Shown: positions 1 through 10,526 of the stretch, piece by piece | How the letters are laid out: each line of letters starts with the position of its first letter | Numbering within the stretch: position 1 is the first letter of the stretch | NCBI GenBank assembly: GCA_024638505.1 | Contig: JAHEKE010000011.1 | Location: forward strand, 1 to 64,000 | Direction: 5' to 3' | Origin: Gammaproteobacteria bacterium | Lineage (GTDB): Bacteria > Pseudomonadota > Gammaproteobacteria > Arenicellales > JAANXG01 | Length of the DNA: 64,000 nt | Position numbers and translations under genes: made by a program | Notes under the pieces: generated by a model | What the model was told of the DNA's origin: nothing | Databases searched by the model: none | Seen by the model: only the letters and a program-made list of their open reading frames with translations

Positions 1-224
1 TATTAGAGGAGAACCGGGCCAAGGTAGAGGTCATGGCGAAGGCGCTGATGGAGTGGGAGACGCTCGATGCCAAACAAATCGAGGACATCATGGCCGGTCG
101 GGAACCTCGGCCTCCAGCGGATACCGGTGGAAAATCGACTAACTCCTCGGACCCGCAAGACAAGAGAGATAAGCGGCCGGAGGTCAAGCCGCGCTTCGAT
201 AAACCAGCGGGCGACCAAACCTGA
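1..224 (+). CDS. ftsH: ATP-dependent zinc metalloprotease FtsH, C-terminal end (partial)
   Basis: Only the last 73 codons are in the window, read from base 3. FtsH is a membrane-anchored hexameric AAA+ zinc protease that degrades membrane and regulatory proteins. The tail shows the end of the peptidase domain (LEENRAKVEVMAKALMEWET), the FtsH-typical short motif around IEDIMAGREPRPP, and then a charged, disordered Lys/Asp/Pro-rich tail ending in DQT. The catalytic regions lie upstream of the window. The gene precedes folP and glmM, the usual gammaproteobacterial order, which supports the call more than the short tail alone does. Confidence 0.85.
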   Translation, partial: LEENRAKVEVMAKALMEWETLDAKQIEDIMAGREPRPPADTGGKSTNSSDPQDKRDKRPEVKPRFDKPAGDQT

Positions 225-358
225 AGCAAGGGGCTGCCTTTCAGCCCTCATGGTGAAAGATTTGGCGTTGTCTCACAGCGCCGTGCGAAAAGATTACCGT
301 GACCGCCGCTTTCTCTTCAGTTTAAACTCAGCAGCCGAATCCAGATTCCTGGTTCCAT

Positions 359-1219
359 ATGCAGCCGAATGCTTCCCGCACCGGTCGATCTAAGTCTTAT
401 CTCGCCTGTGGCCCACGGTCATTAGATCTGTCCCATACCATCATCATGGGTATACTCAATCTAACCCCTGATTCGTTTTCAGATGGTGGGCAATTGAAGA
501 ATCAAAGCCAAGCTGTCCGGCGTGCCGAGAAAATGTGGCAAGAGGGAGCCCAGATCATCGATGTCGGTGGTGAATCCACCAGGCCGGGTGCAGCCAGGGT
601 CAGCGCTGCGCAGGAGCTGGACAGAGTCGTCTCAGTAATCGAATTGATCTGCCGCAACGTTGACGCGGTGATCTCAATAGACAGCTCTAAGCCCGCAGTA
701 ATGCAGGCCGCATTGGCAGCCGGTGCTACCATGATCAATGATGTTAGGGCGCTCAAAACTGATGGCGCTTTAGATGTTGCAGTAAAGGCCGGTGTGCCGA
801 TATGCCTAATGCATATGCTGGGTGAACCGGAGACGATGCAGGACAACCCGACCTACAAAAACGTGACGTCTGAGGTGCGAGGGTATTTGTATGAGCGCGC
901 GGAAATCTGTGTAAATGCCGGTATAGACTCGAAACAAATCTTGATCGATCCGGGATTTGGTTTCGGCAAAACTACTGCGCATAATCTTGAACTGCTGCGC
1001 AATTTGATGCAATTAGGGAATGACTACAGGATTGTAGTGGGTCTGTCGCGCAAGGCAATGATTAGAAAATTGCTTGGTTTGGCCGTGGACGAGCGGCTTT
1101 ACGCCAGCGTTGCACTTGCCCTGATTGCGGTGCAAAACGGCGCGTCTGTGCTGCGCGTGCATGACGTCGGTCCGACCAAGCAAGCGATACGAATGTACGA
1201 AGCGGTTTATTCAAGTTGA
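359..1219 (+). CDS. folP: Dihydropteroate synthase
   Basis: Condenses p-aminobenzoate with 7,8-dihydropterin pyrophosphate in folate synthesis; cytosolic. The 286-residue protein shows the family motifs in order: NLTPDSFSDGG (residues 34-44), IDVGGESTRPGA (67-78), IDSSKP (107-112), MINDVR (125-130), LIDPGFGFGK (195-204), GLSRKAMI (228-235) and RVHDV (266-270). Length is normal. The ATG at 359 is the first in-frame start that gives the normal N-terminus before SLDLS; the ribosome-binding site is weak. It sits between ftsH and glmM as in E. coli and Pseudomonas, 134 nt after ftsH. Confidence 0.96.
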   Translation: MQPNASRTGRSKSYLACGPRSLDLSHTIIMGILNLTPDSFSDGGQLKNQSQAVRRAEKMWQEGAQIIDVGGESTRPGAARVSAAQELDRVVSVIELICRNVDAVISIDSSKPAVMQAALAAGATMINDVRALKTDGALDVAVKAGVPICLMHMLGEPETMQDNPTYKNVTSEVRGYLYERAEICVNAGIDSKQILIDPGFGFGKTTAHNLELLRNLMQLGNDYRIVVGLSRKAMIRKLLGLAVDERLYASVALALIAVQNGASVLRVHDVGPTKQAIRMYEAVYSS

Positions 1220-1310
1220 ATCTAAGCAGTTAACCGGTGTGTTTGCTTTGGCTACAATGTAGTAACTTAACGCAATATATTTAAATCGGGAATTTTGTCG
1301 GAGTCCGCTG

Positions 1311-2666
1311 GTGGCTGAGAAAAAGTACTTTGGTACAGATGGAATAAGGGGTCGCGTCGGCAAGGAGCCTATTTGTCCGGAAACCGTGCTCAAACTAGGC
1401 TGGGCGGCAGGCTCTGTTTTGGGCAAGGGAAGCGGAGGCAAAGTACTCATTGGAAAAGACACCAGGGTATCCGGCTATTTGCTGGAATCTGCGCTGGAGG
1501 CGGGTTTATCAGCTGCGGGCATGAGCGTATCGTTAATTGGCCCCATGCCTACGCCGGGCATCGCCTATCTTACCCGAACCTCGAGAGCCGTAGCCGGAAT
1601 CGTGATCAGCGCCTCGCACAATCTGTTTCAGGATAACGGTATAAAATTTTTCTCACACGAAGGCTTGAAACTGCCGGATGAGGTTGAGCTTGCAATCGAG
1701 CAAAAAATGGGCGAGCCGATGTTGGTGGTTGAACCGGACAAGCTGGGAAAAGCGACTCGATTCAGCGATGCCGCGGGACGCTACATTGAATTTTGTAAAA
1801 GCGTCATAGCAAGAACAGTATCGTTAAACGGAATTAAAATTGTCGTAGATTGTGCTAACGGTGCCGCTTATCACGTCGCTCCTAGTGTTTTTAGTGAACT
1901 GGGAGCCGAGGTTGTAACCACAGCAGATAAGCCTGATGGATTCAATATAAATCTTAACTGTGGCTCGACCAATCTGAAAAATCTGACGCAGGTGGTTCTC
2001 GCAAACAATGCCGACCTCGGGGTTGCGCTGGATGGAGACGGGGATCGCCTGATTATGGTTGACCACAGTGGCCAGTCCGTGAACGGTGATCAGATTTTAC
2101 ACATTTTGGCATCCTCCAGGAAAAGAAAGGGGCAGATGCACGGTGGAGTCGTTGGTACTTTGATGAGCAATCTCGGCTTGGAGCTCTCTCTGCAGGATGC
2201 CGGCATACCGTTCAAGCGGGCGAATGTCGGTGACCGATATGTGCTCGGTATGTTGATGCAGCAGGGCTGGACTCTGGGCGGAGAGGCGTCAGGCCATATT
2301 ATATGCCTGGATCAGTGCACCACTGGTGACGGGATCGTCGCAGCACTGCAGGTTTTGCAGGCTATGGTGGATCGTCAGCTGTCGCTGTATGAGATCAAGC
2401 AGGGTATGCAAATCTACCCGCAAACCCTGATAAATGTGCGCGTCGCGGACGGAGACATTGGACGGAAATATGATCTGGTTAATTGTCGGGCAGTGAAAGA
2501 TGCGGTGCAAAAAGCTCAGGGCTTGCTGGGCGATGAGGGGCGCATTGTACTGCGGCCCTCCGGAACAGAACCGGTAATCCGCGTCATGGTGGAGGGGGCG
2601 GATGAAGGGCAGGTGTCGCAGGTTAGTCAGGATCTAGCCGCGCAGGTTAAAACCGCGTCGAACTGA
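1311..2666 (+). CDS. glmM: Phosphoglucosamine mutase
   Basis: Interconverts glucosamine-6-phosphate and glucosamine-1-phosphate for UDP-GlcNAc, and so for peptidoglycan and lipopolysaccharide synthesis. The 451 residues begin [11 protein letters not shown] as in the family. The phosphoserine loop SASHN places the catalytic Ser near residue 102, the metal loop DGDGDR lies near 243, the sugar-binding GEASGH near 325, and the phosphate-binding RPSGTEP near 415-421. The start is GTG with GGAG seven bases upstream (1300-1303). It follows folP by 91 nt and is probably co-transcribed with it. Confidence 0.97.
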   Translation: MAEKKYFGTDGIRGRVGKEPICPETVLKLGWAAGSVLGKGSGGKVLIGKDTRVSGYLLESALEAGLSAAGMSVSLIGPMPTPGIAYLTRTSRAVAGIVISASHNLFQDNGIKFFSHEGLKLPDEVELAIEQKMGEPMLVVEPDKLGKATRFSDAAGRYIEFCKSVIARTVSLNGIKIVVDCANGAAYHVAPSVFSELGAEVVTTADKPDGFNINLNCGSTNLKNLTQVVLANNADLGVALDGDGDRLIMVDHSGQSVNGDQILHILASSRKRKGQMHGGVVGTLMSNLGLELSLQDAGIPFKRANVGDRYVLGMLMQQGWTLGGEASGHIICLDQCTTGDGIVAALQVLQAMVDRQLSLYEIKQGMQIYPQTLINVRVADGDIGRKYDLVNCRAVKDAVQKAQGLLGDEGRIVLRPSGTEPVIRVMVEGADEGQVSQVSQDLAAQVKTASN

Positions 2667-2781
2667 GCGCACGATCCGCTTTACGCCGAACGCGTCTTGC
2701 CAGACGTTGTAATTATGGGTGTCGATCGGTAACATCGCGCCCTCTTTTTACAGCAGTGGTAACAGCTTAAAAACGGGGATC

Positions 2782-3531
2782 ATGCGCGTTCCGATTGTTG
2801 CTGGAAACTGGAAAATGAACGGCAGCCGGGCTGTCGCCGCGGATTTGCTCGACGAGATGGTGGAAAACATGGAGGGAGTTGAAGCAGAGGTCGTGATTTG
2901 CCCACCCTTCATTCTGATCCCGCAAGTTGCTCAGCGTCTCGCAGTAACCCGGATAAAATGGGGTGGACAGGATCTGTCCGCGCAAGACCCCGGCGCCTAT
3001 ACCGGGGACGTGGCTGCGGACATGTTAAAGGATCACGGCTGCGACTACTGTATCGTCGGCCATTCCGAGCGCAGGACTTTGTACGGTGAAACTAACCAGA
3101 TGATTGCGCAAAAGTTCGCCAAAGCACAGGCCTGCGGCTTGATTCCCATTCTGTGTATCGGTGAGACCCTCGCGCAGAGAGAGCGAGGTGAGACTGAACA
3201 GGTTTTGTCCCAACAGTTGGATGCGGTGATTACGCAAGTTGGTATTGAAGGCTTTGCTGACGCCGTAGTAGCTTATGAACCTGTTTGGGCGATCGGAACC
3301 GGTAAGACAGCGTCCCCTGAGCTGGCGCAAGAGGTGCACCATTTTGTGCGTAAAAAACTTGCAACTAAAGACAATAGTGTTGCGCACAAGCTGCGCATTC
3401 AATATGGTGGCAGTGTGAAAGCGGGTAACGCCGAGGATTTATTTGGCAAACCAGATGTCGACGGCGGTTTGATCGGCGGTGCGTCTTTACAAGCCGCAGA
3501 ATTTGTCGCAATTTGTCGCGCTGCTCGATAA
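2782..3531 (+). CDS. tpiA: Triosephosphate isomerase
   Basis: Glycolytic and gluconeogenic interconversion of dihydroxyacetone phosphate and glyceraldehyde-3-phosphate. It is a 249-residue TIM barrel starting MRVPIVAGNWKMNG, with the catalytic Asn/Lys in GNWKMN, the catalytic His in IVGHSERR, the catalytic Glu in AYEPVWAIGTGK (flexible loop 6) and phosphate-binding YGGSV and GGLIGGAS. The frame stays open upstream to a GTG at 2719, but the conserved N-terminus begins at ATG 2782 with GGGG just upstream. It lies between glmM and secG, the conserved order. Confidence 0.96.
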   Translation: MRVPIVAGNWKMNGSRAVAADLLDEMVENMEGVEAEVVICPPFILIPQVAQRLAVTRIKWGGQDLSAQDPGAYTGDVAADMLKDHGCDYCIVGHSERRTLYGETNQMIAQKFAKAQACGLIPILCIGETLAQRERGETEQVLSQQLDAVITQVGIEGFADAVVAYEPVWAIGTGKTASPELAQEVHHFVRKKLATKDNSVAHKLRIQYGGSVKAGNAEDLFGKPDVDGGLIGGASLQAAEFVAICRAAR

Positions 3532-3554
3532 GCAAAAGAGAAGAGTACTGCAAG

Positions 3555-3929
3555 ATGGCAAGTGTATTAATAGTGATTCATGTGTTAACCGCTGTCGCGA
3601 TCATAGCGCTAGTTTTGATGCAGCAGGGCAAGGGTGCGGATATGGGCGCGGCGTTTGGAGGGGGTTCTCAGACTTTGTTCGGCGCCCGCGGATCGGCTAA
3701 CTTTCTGAGCCGGATAACTGGATTATTGGCAACGGTGTTCTTTGTGACAAGTCTTACTCTGGCCTACTTACATGGTCAGAGCACGCAGCCACAAAGCGTT
3801 ACCGATCAGGTGAGCGAGCAACCCGTACAGCCGCAAGGTGAGGTACCGCAAGTGCCCGTGAAGGGTGAAGCTGAGCAAGCAACCCAGCAATCTGATGTTC
3901 CAGCGCCACCTCAACCGGCCAGCGAATAG
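3555..3929 (+). CDS. secG: Preprotein translocase subunit SecG
   Basis: Accessory membrane subunit of the SecYEG channel. The 124 residues carry a first transmembrane helix (about 4-22, LIVIHVLTAVAIIALVLMQQ), the SecG signature QGKGADMGAAFGGGSQTLFG, a second helix (about 50-70), and a Pro/Gln-rich cytoplasmic tail. ATG 3555 is chosen by homology (MASVLIVIH); AAGAG lies about ten bases upstream. The gene is followed 15 nt later by tRNA-Leu, the usual gammaproteobacterial layout, so both may share one transcript. Confidence 0.95.
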   Translation: MASVLIVIHVLTAVAIIALVLMQQGKGADMGAAFGGGSQTLFGARGSANFLSRITGLLATVFFVTSLTLAYLHGQSTQPQSVTDQVSEQPVQPQGEVPQVPVKGEAEQATQQSDVPAPPQPASE

Positions 3930-3944
3930 CGGGCGAATGACCAT

Positions 3945-4029
3945 GCCGAAGTGGTGGAACTGGTAGACACGCCGTCTTGAGGGGGCGGTGGCGCAAGCCG
4001 TGCCGGTTCGAGTCCGGCCTTCGGCACCA
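3945..4029 (+). tRNA. tRNA-Leu, anticodon GAG
   Basis: An 85-nt class II tRNA with the CCA end encoded. Acceptor arms GCCGAAG and CTTCGGC pair fully. The anticodon stem CCGTC/GGCGG (one T-G pair) encloses loop TTGAGGG, giving anticodon GAG, which reads CUC and CUU. A long variable arm (GGC GCAA GCC) and the T arm GCCGG-TTCGAGT-CCGGC follow. The position directly after secG matches other gammaproteobacteria. Confidence 0.96.
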
Positions 4030-4087
4030 AGCTTGGGGCTTTATCCATAACCAAATTGAATTTCAATATATGTCGGTTTGGGTTATC

Positions 4088-4116
4088 TTGACTTGACCAT
4101 ATCTGCAGCCTAGACT
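4088..4116 (+). promoter_or_regulatory. Possible sigma70 promoter for the nuo operon
   Basis: TTGACT (4088-4093) and TAGACT (4111-4116) are separated by exactly 17 nt, in the 222-nt gap between tRNA-Leu and nuoA. It would give a leader of about 130 nt. This is a pattern match only; no activator site was recognised. Confidence 0.4.
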
Positions 4117-4251
4117 GCCGTCGGATTAACGGCCACGGGTATGGATGGCGCCGTTATCTATTTCGGAATTAATCATTTGCCGTGGGGCATGTTCGCTGCT
4201 TCTCGGTGGATGGCGATTTATTCTGCCATTTCTGATATGTTGATGTAGAAC

Positions 4252-4608
4252 ATGCTATCGAACTACGTCCCCATTTTGATCTTTCTTCTCGTAGCCGCCT
4301 TGTTTGGCTGTCTTCTGCTGTTTTTAGGCCGCGTTCTTGCGCCATATCGTCCGGATAAGGAGAAGCTGTCACCGTATGAATGCGGCTTCGAAGCATTCGA
4401 GGACAGCCGGATGAAATTCGACGTGCGTTACTACCTGGTGGCAATTCTATTTATAATCTTCGACCTGGAAATAGCGTTTCTTTTTCCCTGGGCCATAGTG
4501 CTGCGAGAGATAGGAGTATTTGGATTTTTAGCGATGATGCTGTTTCTGGCTATTCTGGTTGTAGGTTTCATCTATGAATGGATGAAGGGGGCATTGGAAT
4601 GGGAATGA
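4252..4608 (+). CDS. nuoA: NADH-quinone oxidoreductase subunit A
   Basis: Small membrane subunit of complex I at the junction of the peripheral and membrane arms. The 118 residues carry three hydrophobic helices (about 7-28, 62-82 and 90-111). The conserved loop between helices 1 and 2 contains [20 protein letters not shown], whose Cys and acidic residues line the quinone site. First gene of the nuo operon. The ribosome-binding site before ATG 4252 is weak. Confidence 0.96.
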   Translation: MLSNYVPILIFLLVAALFGCLLLFLGRVLAPYRPDKEKLSPYECGFEAFEDSRMKFDVRYYLVAILFIIFDLEIAFLFPWAIVLREIGVFGFLAMMLFLAILVVGFIYEWMKGALEWE

Positions 4609-4635
4609 GGGTGGTTGGTTTGGAGAATTCTGCGA

Positions 4636-5112
4636 ATGGCTATTGAGGGCTTGCTGGAGAAGGGGTGGGTGACTACCAGCCTGGATTCTGTAATCAACTG
4701 GACGCGTACTGGCTCTATGTGGCCCATGACCTTTGGTCTAGCCTGTTGCGCGGTGGAGATGATGCACGCTGGCGCCGCGCGCTATGATCTGGATCGGTTC
4801 GGCATAATTTTCAGGGCGAGCCCGCGTCAGTCTGATGTAATGATCGTTGCCGGCACGCTGACTAATAAAATGGCGCCCGCCTTGCGCAAGGTATACGACC
4901 AGATGGCTGAGCCCAGGTGGGTTATCTCGATGGGATCGTGTGCCAACGGCGGGGGATACTATCATTATTCATATTCCGTGGTGCGTGGGTGTGACCGCAT
5001 TGTGCCAGTCGATGTGTATGTTCCAGGCTGCCCGCCAACTGCAGAAGCTCTTCTATACGGCATTCTTCAATTACAAAAGAAGATTCGTCGCACCAATACC
5101 ATCTCCCGCTAG
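4636..5112 (+). CDS. nuoB: NADH-quinone oxidoreductase subunit B
   Basis: Holds cluster N2, the [4Fe-4S] centre that passes electrons to quinone. The 158-residue protein shows all four ligands: the adjacent pair C37-C38 (LACCAVEMM), C102 (GSCANGGG) and C132 ([11 protein letters not shown]). ATG 4636 gives the conserved start [14 protein letters not shown]. An in-frame TTG at 4615 would add seven residues, but GGAG at 4622-4625 suits the ATG. It follows nuoA by 27 nt. Confidence 0.96.
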   Translation: MAIEGLLEKGWVTTSLDSVINWTRTGSMWPMTFGLACCAVEMMHAGAARYDLDRFGIIFRASPRQSDVMIVAGTLTNKMAPALRKVYDQMAEPRWVISMGSCANGGGYYHYSYSVVRGCDRIVPVDVYVPGCPPTAEALLYGILQLQKKIRRTNTISR

Positions 5113-5121
5113 GAATGTCGC

Positions 5122-5715
5122 GTGGCGAGTAGCGAGGTCTTACTGGCGCAGGCCGAAAAGCAGTTCGGTGAGAGCCTGCTCGAGACGCAAACTCTTTTCA
5201 ACGAACTTACCCTGATCATAGAGCGGGCTTCTGTTCTCGCGGTGTGTCAAGAACTGAGAGATAACCCTGTGTTTGGGTTTGAGCAGTTGATTGACCTTTG
5301 CGGAGTGGACTATTCGGATTACGGCAGAACTGAAGCTGACTCGAATCCGCCAGAGCAGCGGTATGCCGTGGTCTATCACTTGCTGTCAATCAAGAATAAC
5401 CACCGTATTCGCCTACGCGTTTTCCTGGATAACGATGAACCTTTAGTCGCATCAGTGATGCAAGTGTGGCGTGTGGCAGATTGGTTCGAACGAGAGGCGT
5501 TTGATCTATTTGGCATCCTGTTCGAGGGGCATCCTGATTTGAGACGAATACTGACTGATTACGGTTTTATCGGACATCCGTTCCGCAAGGACTTCCCGCT
5601 GAGCGGACACGTCGAGATGCGCTACGATCCGGATAAGGGCAGGGTCGTATATCAGCCCGTCAGTATCGAGCCACGGACGCTGGTACCCAAGGTGATCCGG
5701 GAGGAGCCACGGTGA
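5122..5715 (+). CDS. nuoC: NADH-quinone oxidoreductase subunit C
   Basis: The 30-kDa subunit of the peripheral arm, which packs against NuoD. The 197 residues include the family signature in [20 protein letters not shown] and [15 protein letters not shown]. Start GTG 5122, with AGGA overlapping the nuoB stop. The 3' end overlaps nuoD by four bases (GTGA), implying translational coupling. nuoC is separate from nuoD, unlike the fused nuoCD of E. coli and Pseudomonas. Confidence 0.95.
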   Translation: MASSEVLLAQAEKQFGESLLETQTLFNELTLIIERASVLAVCQELRDNPVFGFEQLIDLCGVDYSDYGRTEADSNPPEQRYAVVYHLLSIKNNHRIRLRVFLDNDEPLVASVMQVWRVADWFEREAFDLFGILFEGHPDLRRILTDYGFIGHPFRKDFPLSGHVEMRYDPDKGRVVYQPVSIEPRTLVPKVIREEPR

Positions 5716-6965
5716 CCGAAATCCGAAACTACACCATGAATTTCGGACCGCAGCACCCTGCTGCACACGGCGTATTGCGTCTCGTCTTGGAAATGGACGG
5801 GGAAGTCATTCAGCGGGTAGATCCACATATTGGACTCCTGCACCGCGCTACGGAGAAGCTGGCGGAGAGTAAACCTTACAATCAAAGTATTGGTTACATG
5901 GACCGGCTGGACTATGTATCCATGATGTGTAACGAGCATGCCTACGTTCGAGCAATAGAGAGATTGCTGAGAGTGGAGGTGCCCATCCGCGCTCAATACA
6001 TTCGAACAATGTTTGATGAACTCACGCGCATCCTGAATCATCTTCTCTGGTTGGGTGCGCATGCACTAGACGTAGGCGCGATGACTGTGTTTTTGTACTG
6101 CTTCAGGGAGCGCGAGGATTTGATGGATTGTTATGAAGCTGCCTCCGGAGCACGACTGCACGCCACGTACTATCGACCAGGCGGTGTGTACCGCGACCTG
6201 CCAAACCAAATGCCCAAGTACGAGCCATCCAAATGGCACAGTCAGGCTGACGTTGACAGGATGAATGAAGCGCGGCAAGGTTCGCTGCTGGATTTCGTCT
6301 GGGACTTCACCAACAGATTCCCAGCTTGTGTCGATGAATATGAGACTCTGTTAACAGACAATCGAATATGGAAACAGCGCACCGTAGGTATAGGCGTTGT
6401 GAGTGATGAGCGCGCGTTGCAGCTCGGATTCACCGGACCTATGCTGCGCGGGTCTGGTGTTGAGTGGGATTTGCGCAAGAAGCAGCCATATGCAGCTTAT
6501 GATCAGATGGACTTTGATATCCCGGTGGGGAAAAACGGGGATAGCTATGACCGCTATCTTGTTCGTATTGAAGAAATGCGCCAATCAAACAAAATCATAC
6601 GCCAGTGTGTTAACTGGTTGAGAGAGCATGAAGGGCCGGTAGTCAGCGAAAATCATAAAGTAACGCCGCCGGGACGCGGTGATATGAAGGGGGATATGGA
6701 ATCGCTTATCCACCACTTTAAACTTTTCACCGAGGGCTACTGCATAACCGCCGGTGAAACGTACGCAGCGGTAGAAGCGCCCAAGGGTGAGTTTGGCGTT
6801 TATATGATCTCGGACGGCGCAAATAAGCCGTACAGGGTAAAAATTCGTGCGCCGGGATTCGCTCATCTTTCCGCTTTGGATGAGATGAGTCGCGGACACA
6901 TGTTGGCGGACCTGGTGGCGATTATAGGTACGCAGGACATTGTATTTGGTGAAATCGACCGTTAA
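5712..6965 (+). CDS. nuoD: NADH-quinone oxidoreductase subunit D
   Basis: The 49-kDa subunit, which forms most of the quinone-binding cavity with NuoB. The 417 residues carry the conserved N-terminal [13 protein letters not shown] with its quinone-site His, the DPHIGLLHR segment, and the C-terminal [12 protein letters not shown] start 5712 overlaps the nuoC stop. Normally nuoE and nuoF would follow; here the next gene, after 148 nt, is nuoG. Confidence 0.96.
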   Translation: MTEIRNYTMNFGPQHPAAHGVLRLVLEMDGEVIQRVDPHIGLLHRATEKLAESKPYNQSIGYMDRLDYVSMMCNEHAYVRAIERLLRVEVPIRAQYIRTMFDELTRILNHLLWLGAHALDVGAMTVFLYCFREREDLMDCYEAASGARLHATYYRPGGVYRDLPNQMPKYEPSKWHSQADVDRMNEARQGSLLDFVWDFTNRFPACVDEYETLLTDNRIWKQRTVGIGVVSDERALQLGFTGPMLRGSGVEWDLRKKQPYAAYDQMDFDIPVGKNGDSYDRYLVRIEEMRQSNKIIRQCVNWLREHEGPVVSENHKVTPPGRGDMKGDMESLIHHFKLFTEGYCITAGETYAAVEAPKGEFGVYMISDGANKPYRVKIRAPGFAHLSALDEMSRGHMLADLVAIIGTQDIVFGEIDR

Positions 6966-7057
6966 CGAATCAACGCGGTGCTGATAAAACGGGTCACACA
7001 AAGCAGCGGGAAACCTCGGAGCGACAGAACGAAGGAAAAGTTGTGATTTGAAGAGAT

Positions 7058-7080
7058 AAGCGGTGCTGTTTAAACCGCTT
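7058..7080 (+). promoter_or_regulatory. Hairpin in the nuoD-nuoG gap
   Basis: AAGCGGT (7058-7064) and ACCGCTT (7074-7080) form a perfect 7-bp stem with a 9-nt loop. A T-run follows 12 nt later (7093-7099), too far for a classical intrinsic terminator. It occupies the position where nuoE and nuoF would normally be. It could be an RNA-processing or partial-attenuation element, or simply what remained after gene loss. Confidence 0.4.
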
Positions 7081-7113
7081 CCCTTGTCAGACTTTTTTTC
7101 TTTCTATGTATGA

Positions 7114-9477
7114 ATGATTATGGCAACAATTGAGTTAGACGGGAAAACTCTGGAGGTCGAACCAGGGAAGATGATCATCGAGGTCGCTGACGCCGCCGGT
7201 ATATACATTCCCCGTTTTTGTTATCACGATAAATTATCGATCGCGGCTAACTGCCGGATGTGCCTTGTCGAGGTAGAGAAAGCACCTAAACCGCTGCCGG
7301 CGTGTGCGACACCAGTGACGGATGGTATGAAAGTTTTTACTGCATCCCCACTGGCAGTCGGGGCACAGAAAGGCACGATGGAATTCCTTTTGATCAACCA
7401 TCCCCTAGATTGCCCGGTTTGTGATCAGGGTGGGGAATGTCCATTGCAGGACCAGGCCATGGGTTTTGGCAAGGACGTGTCGCGATTTACTGAAAAAAAG
7501 CGCGCGGTAGAAGACGAAGATATCGGGCCTCTTATTGAAACCGAATTGACGCGTTGTATCCACTGCACCCGCTGTGTTCGGTTTGGCCAAGAGATTGCTG
7601 GAGTCATGGAGCTGGGCATGACCGGCCGCGGTGAACATGCAGAGATCAGCACGTTTCTGGGGCAAAGTGTGGATTCAGAAGTTTCGGGCAATATGATCGA
7701 TCTCTGTCCAGTAGGTGCATTAACCAACAAGCCTTATCGCTTCACCGCACGCTCCTGGGAGCTTACTAGCCACAATGGCGTAAGTCCGCACGATTGCTTA
7801 GGAACGAATATAAACATTCAGTCACTGCGTGACGAAGTAAAGCGGATACTTCCCCGATCTAACGAATCGATTAATGAATGCTGGATAGCGGACAGGGATC
7901 GCTACAGTTACGAAGGGCTTAACAGCGATGACAGGTTGACCACGCCGCTGATCAAAAGCCATGGGAAATGGAAGCAAGCAGATTGGGAGTCTGCGCTGGT
8001 GCGCGCGGTATCTGGTTTGAAGAAAATCATTGATACCCACGGTGCGGATCAGATTGGTGCGCTTGCTTCTCCGCTATCGACGCTGGAGGAATTTTATCTG
8101 CTGCAAAAGCTGGTCAGAGGTTTGGCCAGCAACAATGTGGATCACAGGCTAAGACAGCTCGACTTTGCCGATGATCATCCGGCAGTAATGCGCCCTTGGC
8201 TGGGATGCAGCATCCAGGATCTGGAAACAGCCAGGACAATTCTGTTGGTCGGTTCAAACATCCGAAAAGAGCAGCCCCTGCTCGGCCTGCGGATTCGACG
8301 AGCGACGCTAAACGGCGCCAAGGTGATGGCGGTTAATGCGCTGGACTATGAGTTTAATTTTGAGCTTGCTGATAAAGCGTTAGTGCTGCCCAGTCAGTTG
8401 CCGGCGGTGTTGGCCAGCATCGTAGTGGCCGCTGCAAACGGGTTGCAAGTAGCGCAGGAAGCAAGAGACTGGGCCAAGCCGGAGCACGGCAGGTTCGCGC
8501 AAACCGTCGCGCAGTTGCTGATGAAAGAGGCGGGGAATGCAGTAATTGTTATGGGCAGCGCCGCAAACAGTCATCCGCAGGCATCGGTTTTGCGCGGACT
8601 GGTGCGGACGCTGGCACAGCTTACCCAGGCGAAATGGGGTTGCGCGGTTGATGCTAACGGAGCTGCGGCTTGGGTTGCAGGCTGTGTGCCGCATCGAACA
8701 CCCGCTGGCGAGTTGGCAGGCCGGGCAGGGTGTAACGCGCTTGATATGATCAGAAAGCCATTGCGGGGATATCTACTGATGGGCTTGGAACCCGTCCTCG
8801 ATTGTATAGACGGTAATGCCGCTGCCAATGCAATGCGGCAGGCTGAGTGTGTGGTCGCTTTGACAGCGTACGATATTCGAGCAAATACCAATGCGGACGT
8901 TTTACTGCCGATTACACCATTCAGTGAAACTCCGGGGACGTACATAAACTGCGAGGGGCGGGCGCAAAGCGTTAGCGCTGCGGTTCCACCGCAAGGCGAA
9001 GCGAGGCCAGCGTGGAAAGTATTGCGTGTTCTGGGCAATCTGTTTGACCTTGAGGATTTTAGCTATATCACTTCCGAGCAAGTACGAGATGCTGTCAACT
9101 GGAGTGCTCCAGCCAGTATTGAATCTGCACCCAGTATCGAGCTGTCGGCTGCAAAAGAGGCCGCCGCTGACTCAAACAGTTTAGAACTGATCAGCGATGT
9201 CCCGCTATATCGAGTCGACCCTGTTGTGCGGCGGGCGAATGCCCTGCAGGCTACCGCTGACAACTTACCGGTACAGGCGTTTGTCGCTCAACACGACGCG
9301 CAGCGCATGGGTGTAGCAACTGGCGATCAGGTGATTGTCCATAGCAATGGCGTCAGCGTGCATCTGACGGCACATATAGACAGCAGGGTGCCTGCTGGGG
9401 GTATTTTTATCCCCGGGGGGTATGATAACAGCGCACAGCTGGCGGCGTTTCAGCGGGTAGAGGTAGCGAAGAGTTAG
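7114..9477 (+). CDS. nuoG: NADH-quinone oxidoreductase subunit G
   Basis: The 75-kDa iron-sulfur subunit of the peripheral arm, 787 residues. The N-terminal ferredoxin domain binds [2Fe-2S] (C36, C47, C50, C64). An NHPLDCPVC segment supplies the H96/C100/C103/C109 cluster, and C148, C151, C154 and C198 ligate the next [4Fe-4S] centre. The rest is a molybdopterin-oxidoreductase-like domain without cofactor, as in the family. The ligands of optional cluster N7 are not seen. The start is either ATG 7114 or ATG 7120 (MATIELDGK); neither has a good ribosome-binding site. NuoG normally receives electrons from NuoF/NuoE, whose genes are absent here. Confidence 0.95.
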   Translation: MIMATIELDGKTLEVEPGKMIIEVADAAGIYIPRFCYHDKLSIAANCRMCLVEVEKAPKPLPACATPVTDGMKVFTASPLAVGAQKGTMEFLLINHPLDCPVCDQGGECPLQDQAMGFGKDVSRFTEKKRAVEDEDIGPLIETELTRCIHCTRCVRFGQEIAGVMELGMTGRGEHAEISTFLGQSVDSEVSGNMIDLCPVGALTNKPYRFTARSWELTSHNGVSPHDCLGTNINIQSLRDEVKRILPRSNESINECWIADRDRYSYEGLNSDDRLTTPLIKSHGKWKQADWESALVRAVSGLKKIIDTHGADQIGALASPLSTLEEFYLLQKLVRGLASNNVDHRLRQLDFADDHPAVMRPWLGCSIQDLETARTILLVGSNIRKEQPLLGLRIRRATLNGAKVMAVNALDYEFNFELADKALVLPSQLPAVLASIVVAAANGLQVAQEARDWAKPEHGRFAQTVAQLLMKEAGNAVIVMGSAANSHPQASVLRGLVRTLAQLTQAKWGCAVDANGAAAWVAGCVPHRTPAGELAGRAGCNALDMIRKPLRGYLLMGLEPVLDCIDGNAAANAMRQAECVVALTAYDIRANTNADVLLPITPFSETPGTYINCEGRAQSVSAAVPPQGEARPAWKVLRVLGNLFDLEDFSYITSEQVRDAVNWSAPASIESAPSIELSAAKEAAADSNSLELISDVPLYRVDPVVRRANALQATADNLPVQAFVAQHDAQRMGVATGDQVIVHSNGVSVHLTAHIDSRVPAGGIFIPGGYDNSAQLAAFQRVEVAKS

Positions 9478-9481
9478 TGCT

Positions 9482-10525
9482 ATGGAATGGCTGACGCAAA
9501 TCTGGTTGAGCACACCCTCATGGGTGCAGATCTCGGTCATCAGCCTACTGAAAATTGTCGCCATCCTCATCCCTTTGGTTCTCGCCGTCGCTTATTACAC
9601 TTTTGCCGAGAGGAAAATTATCGGCTACATGCAGATCCGAATTGGGCCGAATCGGGTTGGCCCCCGGGGATGGCTGCAACCCATAGCAGATGTCGTCAAA
9701 CTTCTGTTCAAAGAAGCCCTGATTCCGACCAATGCAAACCGATTTCTCTTTTTACTGGCGCCAGTAATAACGCTTACTCCCGCGTTGGCCGCCTGGGCGG
9801 TGATTCCATTTTCCGACCATCTTGTGCTGGCCGATATTGATGCCGGCCTGCTATACATTCTAGCGCTGACCTCAATGGGCGTGTACGGTGTGATAATCGC
9901 AGGCTGGGCCTCGAATTCCAAGTACGCTTTTTTAGGAGCGATGCGATCGGCAGCACAGATTGTTGCATACGAGATCGCAATGGGATTCGCCCTGGTTGGC
10001 GTATTAATGGCGGCGGGAAGTTTGAACCTGCGTGAAATCGTCTTGGCCCAGGAGGGAGGTTTACACCATTGGTATGTATGGCCGCTGCTGCCCTTGTTTT
10101 TAGTCTACTTTATTTCCGGCGTGGCAGAAACCAACCGAGCCCCATTCGATGTAGCTGAAGGAGAGTCGGAGATCGTTGCAGGTTTCCACGTCGAGTACTC
10201 CGGTATGAATTTCGCCTTATTTTTTCTGGCTGAATACGCCAATATGCTGCTCATCTCAACCCTGACTGTGGTTCTTTTTCTCGGTGGCTGGGAGCCGCTT
10301 TTTCATGTTGCGCCTTTCACCTGGATACCGCCTCTGTTCTGGCTGCTCGGTAAAATCGTGATCGTGGCTTTTTTCTTTCTCTGGTTCAGAGCAACTTTTC
10401 CTCGTTATCGTTATGATCAGATCATGCGTTTGGGCTGGAAGGTTTTCATACCAGTTACCCTGGTGTGGATAGCGGTGATTGGAATTTTTACTTTTTATAC
10501 TCCCTTCGGATACTGGTTTCACTAA
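9482..10525 (+). CDS. nuoH: NADH-quinone oxidoreductase subunit H
   Basis: Membrane subunit that completes the quinone chamber and starts the proton path. The 347 residues contain about eight transmembrane helices, the conserved [20 protein letters not shown] near residues 39-58, and the acidic loop [17 protein letters not shown] near 214-230. It starts four bases after the nuoG stop. Confidence 0.96.
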   Translation: MEWLTQIWLSTPSWVQISVISLLKIVAILIPLVLAVAYYTFAERKIIGYMQIRIGPNRVGPRGWLQPIADVVKLLFKEALIPTNANRFLFLLAPVITLTPALAAWAVIPFSDHLVLADIDAGLLYILALTSMGVYGVIIAGWASNSKYAFLGAMRSAAQIVAYEIAMGFALVGVLMAAGSLNLREIVLAQEGGLHHWYVWPLLPLFLVYFISGVAETNRAPFDVAEGESEIVAGFHVEYSGMNFALFFLAEYANMLLISTLTVVLFLGGWEPLFHVAPFTWIPPLFWLLGKIVIVAFFFLWFRATFPRYRYDQIMRLGWKVFIPVTLVWIAVIGIFTFYTPFGYWFH

Positions 10526-10526
10526 A

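Noticed and set aside
2719-2781. Upstream GTG start for tpiA
   Set aside because: Adds 21 residues with no family similarity; ATG 2782 gives the conserved N-terminus.
6966-7113. Possible remnants of nuoE or nuoF in the nuoD-nuoG gap
   Set aside because: All frames were read; no segment resembles NuoE or NuoF and the gap is far too short.
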